From DATDRQ01 sp035291645 (GTDB taxonomy: Bacteria > Chloroflexota > Anaerolineae > Anaerolineales > UBA4823): a stretch of DNA of 35,786 bases. Below are positions 30,445 through 35,786 of this stretch, piece after piece; within the stretch, counting starts at the first letter, position 1; every line of letters begins with the position of its first letter. The notes under the pieces were generated by a model. It was not told the origin of the DNA. It searched no databases and saw nothing but the letters and a program-made list of their open reading frames with translations. Location: assembly GCA_035291645.1 (NCBI GenBank), contig DATDRQ010000338.1:1-35786 (forward strand), written 5' to 3'. Both the position numbers and the translations under genes were made by a program.

Positions 30445-31308
30445 CTAACCTAATAGTGAGGGGATCTCTGCAGGTTGCTTGGCAACGCCTACACCGACCG
30501 CTTCTAAAGCGCGGATTTTATCAGCAGCCAGGCCCGAGCCAGCCTCGACGATCGCTCCAGCGTGGCCCATGCGCTTTCCTGGCGGGGCGGTCTGCCCGGC
30601 GATGAAGGCGACGACCGGTTTGGTCATGTGATCGGCGATATATTCGGCGGCTTTTTCCTCATCGGTGCCGCCGATCTCCCCGATCAGAACGACCTGTTCG
30701 GTGTATGGGTCGGCCTCGAACTTGCCGAGGACATCGATAAAGTTCGTGCCGTTGATCGGGTCGCCGCCGATGCCGACGCAGGTGCTGGCGCCCAGGCCGA
30801 CTTCCATCAGCGCGTAAAGGACTTCGTACGTCAATGTACCAGATCGTGAAACCACCCCGACACTCCCGGGGATGGAGATGTCCCCGGGGATGATGCCAAC
30901 TTTGGCCTCGCCGGGAGTGAGGAGGCCCGGGCAATTCGGCCCCACCAGCCGGGTTCCTTTCTGGTCGATGTAGTTTCGGATGCGCATCATCTCCAGCACG
31001 GGGATGCCCTCGGTGATACACACGATCAAAGGGATGCCTGCATCGGCGGATTCGTATATGGCGTCAGGAGCGAAGCGGGCCGGGATGAAGATCACGCTGG
31101 TGTTCGCGCCGGTCGCTTCGATGGCGATCTTGACCGAATCGAATATGGGAACCTTCCCGTCCAGGACCCACTCTCCCCCTTTCCCCGGCCTGGTACCCGC
31201 CACGACATTCGTGCCATAGGCGAGCATTTGCTCCGTGTGAAAGAGGCCTTCATTGCCCGTTATGCCCTGCACCAGCAGGCGCGTGTTTTTTCCTACCAGG
31301 ATGCTCAT
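30445..31308 (-). CDS. sucD: Succinyl-CoA ligase, alpha subunit
   Basis: The alpha subunit carries the CoA-binding Rossmann domain and the phosphorylated histidine. The 287 residues show LLVQGITGNEGLFHTEQM, GTNVVAGTRPGKGG, NCPGLLTPGEAKVGIIPG, SRSGTLTYEV, GIGGDPINGTNFID and the active-site His in GKRMGHAGAI near residue 246. The start overlaps the sucC stop by 4 nt (ATGA). With sucC it forms the substrate-level phosphorylation step of the citric acid cycle. Confidence 0.97.
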   Translation of the reverse strand: MSILVGKNTRLLVQGITGNEGLFHTEQMLAYGTNVVAGTRPGKGGEWVLDGKVPIFDSVKIAIEATGANTSVIFIPARFAPDAIYESADAGIPLIVCITEGIPVLEMMRIRNYIDQKGTRLVGPNCPGLLTPGEAKVGIIPGDISIPGSVGVVSRSGTLTYEVLYALMEVGLGASTCVGIGGDPINGTNFIDVLGKFEADPYTEQVVLIGEIGGTDEEKAAEYIADHMTKPVVAFIAGQTAPPGKRMGHAGAIVEAGSGLAADKIRALEAVGVGVAKQPAEIPSLLG

Positions 31309-32453
31309 TGCGTTTGGACTCCAGCTGCAGCCGCTACGATGGATTTCTGGGCGGCGTCGGCGAGGGATTCGGCGGTGATCATGTTGGCGTCGGCGAGGAT
31401 CTGGCGGCCTTCTTCAGCGTTGGTCCCAATCAGCCGGACGACCATGGGTACCTGGGTCTTCACCTCCTGGAGTGCAGTGACGATCCCGCGGGCGACCTCG
31501 TCGCAGCGGGTGATGCCGCCGAAAATGTTGATCAAAACTGATCTCACGTTGGGATCGGCGAGGATGATGCGCAAAGCCGCGGCAACTTTATCCGATCCTG
31601 CTCCCCCGCCGATGTCCAGGAAGTTGGCCGGTTCTCCCCCGTAGAGTTTGATAATATCCATGGTTGCCATCGCCAGGCCGGCCCCGTTCACCATGCAACC
31701 GATCTCACCATCCAACTTGATATAGGACAGGCCGTGTTTGCGCGCTTCAACTTCTGCGCCCGCCTCGGCGTCCATATCGCGCATCTCGGCTAAATCCGGG
31801 TGGCGAAACAAGGCGTTATCGTCCAGGACCATTTTACCGTCCAGGGCGAGCAGGCGGTTATCGGCAGTGATCACCAGCGGGTTGATCTCGGACAGGGTGG
31901 AATCGCACTCCAGGAAAGCTCGCCAGAGGCCGTGTGCGATCTGGCTGAAGTCGCGCCAGAGATCCCGGGGCAGGTCGATGCCTGCGGCCAGATCGCGGGC
32001 CTGGTAATCACGCAGACCGAGCAGGGGATCGATATGCACCCTGGAAATCTTTTCCGGGTGTTCCCTGGCGACATCCTCGATGTCTACGCCCCCGGCTGAG
32101 GAAGCCATCATGACCGGTTTACGGGCCGCCCGGTCGTTGGTGATCCCCAGGTAGATCTCGGCGTCGATCGAAGCCGCTTCGTCTACCAGGACCTTGCGAA
32201 CAGGCAGTCCTTTGATTTCCATGGCAAGGATCTGGCCTGCCACTTCTTCGGCCTCTTGCGGGGTCTTTGCCAGGCGGATCCCGCCGGCTTTTCCCCGGCC
32301 CCCGACCAGGACCTGGGATTTAATGACCACGCGGCCACCCAGTTCTTGCGCAATGTGCTTGGCTTCCTCCGAGGTGGCCGCGACCCGCCCTTTCGGGATC
32401 GGGATGCCATACTTTGAAAAAATTTGTTTCGACTGGTATTCGTGAAGTTTCAT
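31305..32453 (-). CDS. sucC: Succinyl-CoA ligase, beta subunit
   Basis: The beta subunit has an ATP-grasp domain and the alpha-contacting C-terminal domain. The 382 residues begin MKLHEYQSKQIFSKYGIPIP and show VVIKSQVLVGGRGKAGG (nucleotide binding), LYLGITNDRA-like EIYLGITNDRAARK, SEINPLVIT, LDGKMVLDDNALFR, NGAGLAMATMDIIKLYGG and NIFGGITRCDEVARG. AGGTGAT lies 5 nt before the ATG at 32453, and the stop of the large GT-C gene is 9 nt upstream, so the genes appear to share a transcript. Nucleotide specificity (ATP or GTP) is not evident. Confidence 0.97.
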   Translation of the reverse strand: MKLHEYQSKQIFSKYGIPIPKGRVAATSEEAKHIAQELGGRVVIKSQVLVGGRGKAGGIRLAKTPQEAEEVAGQILAMEIKGLPVRKVLVDEAASIDAEIYLGITNDRAARKPVMMASSAGGVDIEDVAREHPEKISRVHIDPLLGLRDYQARDLAAGIDLPRDLWRDFSQIAHGLWRAFLECDSTLSEINPLVITADNRLLALDGKMVLDDNALFRHPDLAEMRDMDAEAGAEVEARKHGLSYIKLDGEIGCMVNGAGLAMATMDIIKLYGGEPANFLDIGGGAGSDKVAAALRIILADPNVRSVLINIFGGITRCDEVARGIVTALQEVKTQVPMVVRLIGTNAEEGRQILADANMITAESLADAAQKSIVAAAAGVQTQ

Positions 32454-32462
32454 TTATATCAC

Positions 32463-35400
32463 CTACTCCTCCGGGAGGTTGAAGTGCAGGATGCGGCTGT
32501 TGCCGGCATCGGTGACCCAGACGCCGCCTTGCGGATCGACAGCAACTGCTCCGGCCAGGCCGAAGCCATCGGCCCCCTGGCTGTAATCGCCCCAGAAGCG
32601 AACGATCTGCCCCTCCGGTGTGAACTCCAGGACGCGGTACCCTTCCGGGTCCGTCACGAAGACGTGCCCGTTCGGGGCGACATCCAGGAAGGGTTTGTTA
32701 TCTAACGATTGGCCAAACCAGGCATACACATCCCAGGCGGTCTTCGGCTGGTACCCGCCCTGACTATCGGGGGCGAAGACCTGGACGCGCTGGTTCCAGG
32801 TGTCTGCAACGTACAGATTACCTTGTACGTCCAGGGAGATGCCTATTGATTCATAGAATTGTCCCGGTTCGAAACCCTCGCTGCCGAACTGGGTGACGTA
32901 TTCCCCGTCCGGACCGAAGACAACGATGCGTTTATTGCCGGTGTCGGAGACGAGCACGCGGCCCTCTTGATCGACCTCCACATCGCGCGGCCCCCAGAAC
33001 GCGTCCGGTTCCTCGCCTTGCCCGGAGAAACCCCACATGGTCAGGAATTTACCATCCGGTGTGAATTTCTGGATGCGGTAATTCCAGGTATCGGCGACAT
33101 AGACGGAGCCGTCCAGAGCAACGGCGACGCCCCAGGGTTGGAAAAACGTCCCCGGTGGGGCCTCGCCCTGGTTGATATCGGCGAAGCTGCCCCAGCTGTG
33201 CAGAACACTGCCATCGCGGGCCAGGTGTTGGATGCGGTGGTTGTCGGTGTCCGCGATGTACAGGCTTCCATCCGGGGCGACGGCGATGTCGCGCGGGCGC
33301 TGGAATTGGCCGGGCTGGGTCCCAGGAGCGCCAAGCACTACATCGGCAGTCAAGGGAGTTTCTTTTCCTTCATAGGGATCTGCTTCGATTTCCGTCGTGC
33401 TCGGGCCGACTCCGTAGTTCCAGATCTGGGCGGCGACATCTTTCCGCAGGTACATGCGCAATGTCTCTGATGGTTGCCAGTCCGGCAATGTGATCTCGCG
33501 CGCGTTATACTCCCCCCACCTGGTGAAATCCCGGTTGAACCATACCTCCCAGACGGCGGCGCGTGCCTGGGGGTTGGTAAAGAATGGGGACAGGTGTTGT
33601 CCAACGCGGCGCAGGTATTCTCCGAAGGTCATCGGCGCGATCGGCTCGGGATTCTGTTGATCCTGTTGGGCCTGGGCGAGGTCAGACCTGCGCTCGCCAT
33701 CGATGCTGTCCCAGGTCAGACTATAGTAGTCCTGGTTAGGCCACCACATGCGGATGTACTCGAAGGGGTAGAAGTTCTCCCGGACGATCGGTTCCAGCTT
33801 GCTGTAGTTCTCGCTGCCGACCAGGATGATCGGGGCGTCTCGCAGGTCGCGCGTCGGGTTGGCGCCGTAATAACGGGCTGCGGTGAAGTTGCGCAGATAC
33901 CACCAGAAAGGATAAGTCGTCTTGTCGTCGTAAGCGACCGCCAGAGCGAGACCATCGGTGGTGCGGCGGGAAATCTCCTCGAGCTGGTTGAGGATCAGTT
34001 TATTACCCGGGCCGGAGTGAGCATAAACCAGGTATTCATTGGCATCGTCGTAATTAATGAAGGATGCGGTATAAGCCGTGCGAGCGGTCGCCAGGGCCAG
34101 CAGGCCGAAGAAAAGCAACGCCAGCAGCCGAAATACCTGAGCGCTGGGCCATGACCTGACGACGAATACCAGGCCGGCCGCGCTGGCGATCCCCAGGAGG
34201 AGTGAAAACAAGAACGTGCTGGTGGCCTGGAGCTGTTCCAGCTCCTTGCCCTGGAACGGGAGGCTGCCGCCGAGCAGGGAACCCAACAGACCACCCAGGC
34301 TGGCAAGAAGAACAAACAACAGTCCCAGCAAGATCCAGCCAGATCGTGAGCGGAAGACCGACCAGTCGATACTCTCGATCAGCTGCCCAAAAAGCCAGCT
34401 GGCGAGCAGGATCGACGGGAGGGCGATATGAACGGTGAGCCAGGGCATCTTCTCGCCGGCATAGGTGTAGGCGAGCAGGCTGGTGATCGCCCAGAAACCG
34501 AGCAGGGTCACGGCCAGGCGTTGAGAACTGGCCTCGGAAGGCTGATCGCCGTCGGTATCCTGGACTCTGAGCCGGGTCGACCTGCCCAGGAAAGCGATGC
34601 CGATCGCCAGCAGGCTGCCCAGGGCGGGCAGGTACTCATAGACCGGGATCTGAAGAAGGGCGTAATAATACCAGGGCTGGTTGCCGCGCTCGACGGTCTG
34701 CTGCTCCAGCCAGTAGCCCAGGCCGCCGACCATGCCGGTGAAAAAGCCTGCCCCGTTGGTGAAGAGCGTGGTATAGAACACGGTAAAGACCGCGTAGTAC
34801 AGTGCAGCATTCCCTAACCACAGTCGGGGATTCCACCACACTCCGATCCCGATCGATAACGCAGCGATGGGGATTAACACCAGGCTGGTCCGCAACATGC
34901 CGGTGGAAGAATAGTCGAGCGGATTCCACCCGACCATCCTCACCGGGAATGCGGTTAGCAAAGGAAGCATCAACGTACCGACCAGGATCAGGAGGTCGAA
35001 TGAACGTTCGCGGCGGAGTTGCACTAGAGAATATCCGCGGATCAGGAAGAAGAGGCTGAAGATCAAGGCGAGCAGTCCGGCAGCCCCCAGCGCCAGAGCT
35101 GTTGGCGAAATTGCCATCGGCGCTGCCTGGGGTTCCCCCGGAACTGCTGGTTGCGCGGTATCGGTGGCGCCGGTCGGAGCATCGGGCTGGCCCTGCAAGA
35201 ATATGCCGCCTGCCGCTCCTAGCAACAATACCGCCAGGATCAGGGCGATCAGGAAGCGGTTGCGGTTACCCGGATTGGGCCAGGTGGTTTGCAGCACCTG
35301 GAAGAGGAAGTAGAGCGCCAGGAAAACCAGCAGCTGTGCAACATAAATATAGGCTGTTTCCTTGGAGGTGAAATGGAGTACGATCGAAGCGGTCAGCCAG

Positions 35401-35786
35401 TAGAGGTAGCGCGGGGCGCCAGTCTCCAGATAGCGCATGACCGCCCATAACATGATCACCCCGAACAGGGCAACGAAGGCTTCATTACGGGCATAGCGTC
35501 CGTAATACAGCATGTAGGGAGAGATCAGCAGCAGGGCGGCGGCCACCAGCCAGCCGGCTCGCCCCAGATAGCGCCGGTAGTTCCACATGAACGCAATCGT
35601 CAGCACGCTGGCGATGGCTTGGGGAAGCCGGGCGGTGAAGTCGTTATCGCCGAAAAGGAAATACGACAATGCCATCAAGTGGAACTGGAGCGGGCCGTGA
35701 GTGACCGGGTCGTGCTTGTAGCCGCGCCCCTGTTCCAACAGCCAGGAGAAATAGACGTGAGAGGTCTCATCATGGCTCATCACGCG
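32463..35786 (-). CDS. GT-C family glycosyltransferase-like membrane protein fused to NHL beta-propeller (N-terminus outside window)
   Basis: At least 1107 codons are open to the right edge; the true start lies beyond. It opens with VMSHDETSHVYFSW. The HDE resembles the DE motif of the first extracytoplasmic loop of GT-C enzymes that use lipid-linked sugars. It continues HDPVTHGPLQFHLMAL and FGDNDFTARLPQ, wording of the TIGR03663/Agl23-like family. About a dozen hydrophobic segments follow. After a soluble linker (about residues 560-800) the last 300 residues hold six NHL units, each with a D-x-x-N/G-x-R-I/V core (ADTDNHRIQ, ADTWNYRIQ, SDTGNKRIV, ADTWNQRVQ, TDPEGYRVL, TDAGNSRIL), i.e. a six-bladed propeller. 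A role in protein or surface glycosylation is inference. Confidence 0.82.
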   Translation of the reverse strand, partial: RVMSHDETSHVYFSWLLEQGRGYKHDPVTHGPLQFHLMALSYFLFGDNDFTARLPQAIASVLTIAFMWNYRRYLGRAGWLVAAALLLISPYMLYYGRYARNEAFVALFGVIMLWAVMRYLETGAPRYLYWLTASIVLHFTSKETAYIYVAQLLVFLALYFLFQVLQTTWPNPGNRNRFLIALILAVLLLGAAGGIFLQGQPDAPTGATDTAQPAVPGEPQAAPMAISPTALALGAAGLLALIFSLFFLIRGYSLVQLRRERSFDLLILVGTLMLPLLTAFPVRMVGWNPLDYSSTGMLRTSLVLIPIAALSIGIGVWWNPRLWLGNAALYYAVFTVFYTTLFTNGAGFFTGMVGGLGYWLEQQTVERGNQPWYYYALLQIPVYEYLPALGSLLAIGIAFLGRSTRLRVQDTDGDQPSEASSQRLAVTLLGFWAITSLLAYTYAGEKMPWLTVHIALPSILLASWLFGQLIESIDWSVFRSRSGWILLGLLFVLLASLGGLLGSLLGGSLPFQGKELEQLQATSTFLFSLLLGIASAAGLVFVVRSWPSAQVFRLLALLFFGLLALATARTAYTASFINYDDANEYLVYAHSGPGNKLILNQLEEISRRTTDGLALAVAYDDKTTYPFWWYLRNFTAARYYGANPTRDLRDAPIILVGSENYSKLEPIVRENFYPFEYIRMWWPNQDYYSLTWDSIDGERRSDLAQAQQDQQNPEPIAPMTFGEYLRRVGQHLSPFFTNPQARAAVWEVWFNRDFTRWGEYNAREITLPDWQPSETLRMYLRKDVAAQIWNYGVGPSTTEIEADPYEGKETPLTADVVLGAPGTQPGQFQRPRDIAVAPDGSLYIADTDNHRIQHLARDGSVLHSWGSFADINQGEAPPGTFFQPWGVAVALDGSVYVADTWNYRIQKFTPDGKFLTMWGFSGQGEEPDAFWGPRDVEVDQEGRVLVSDTGNKRIVVFGPDGEYVTQFGSEGFEPGQFYESIGISLDVQGNLYVADTWNQRVQVFAPDSQGGYQPKTAWDVYAWFGQSLDNKPFLDVAPNGHVFVTDPEGYRVLEFTPEGQIVRFWGDYSQGADGFGLAGAVAVDPQGGVWVTDAGNSRILHFNLPEE

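Overview
The window looks like a piece of a GC-rich bacterial chromosome, most likely from Chloroflexota (class Anaerolineae). This assignment is inferred from gene content: a stand-alone TrpB2-type tryptophan synthase beta subunit behind a tRNA-Trp T-box, a short IF-2, a DHH-CBS-CBS-tRNA nucleotidyltransferase fusion, a zinc-ribbon/LysM surface protein, a GT-C glycosyltransferase fused to an NHL propeller, and a mitochondrial-like citrate synthase. No rRNA or tRNA gene was found that would settle it. The window is ordinary, densely coded core genome. I see no prophage, integron, CRISPR array or complete defence system.

Layout. (1) 1-1603, minus: trpB (runs off the left edge), a full T-box leader with a UGG specifier, and its consensus promoter. 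(2) 1643-2955, minus: thyA-folA, overlapping by GTGA. (3) 3122-10866, minus: the transcription/translation operon nusA-ylxR-infB-rbfA-nrnA-like-truB-ribF. It starts at a promoter followed by a leader hairpin that may be an attenuator. rimP and ylxQ are missing from their usual places. (4) 10873-14107, minus: an acetyltransferase and the tRNA nucleotidyltransferase fusion. (5) 14163-14891: a decayed patch with a palindromic repeat, a small unknown gene, a broken DNA methyltransferase and a large inverted repeat. (6) 14852-16545, plus: MazG-like, LOG-family and HEAT/AlkD-like genes. (7) 16598-19525, plus: rpsO and pnp with terminators. (8) 19577-24331, plus: ilvE, trxB, mdh (behind a structured leader) and gltA. 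(9) 24346-25748, minus: a relic of a YibE/F gene and a LysM protein. (10) 25867-27083, plus: hemW. (11) 27089-29225, minus: isopentenyl diphosphate isomerase type 2 and a polyprenyl diphosphate synthase, divergent from acpP (29270-29624, plus). (12) A lipoprotein gene (plus), then sucD, sucC and a very large GT-C/NHL protein (minus), which runs off the right edge.

How they work together. The nusA-ribF block supplies transcription elongation, translation initiation, ribosome maturation and tRNA modification. thyA-folA make dTMP and recycle folate. mdh, gltA and sucCD are citric-acid-cycle steps. idi-2 and the prenyl synthase build isoprenoids.

The least expected item is a dispersed intergenic element present three times (19577, 24222, 29725), always on the plus strand. 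It has a conserved core of about 36 bp preceded by zero, two or three 14-bp palindromes of the type GCTTGCGCGCAAGC. Other points worth a second look are the mdh leader stem, the nusA leader hairpin, several promoters placed so close to the start codon that the mRNA should be leaderless, and two gene relics (methyltransferase, YibE/F).
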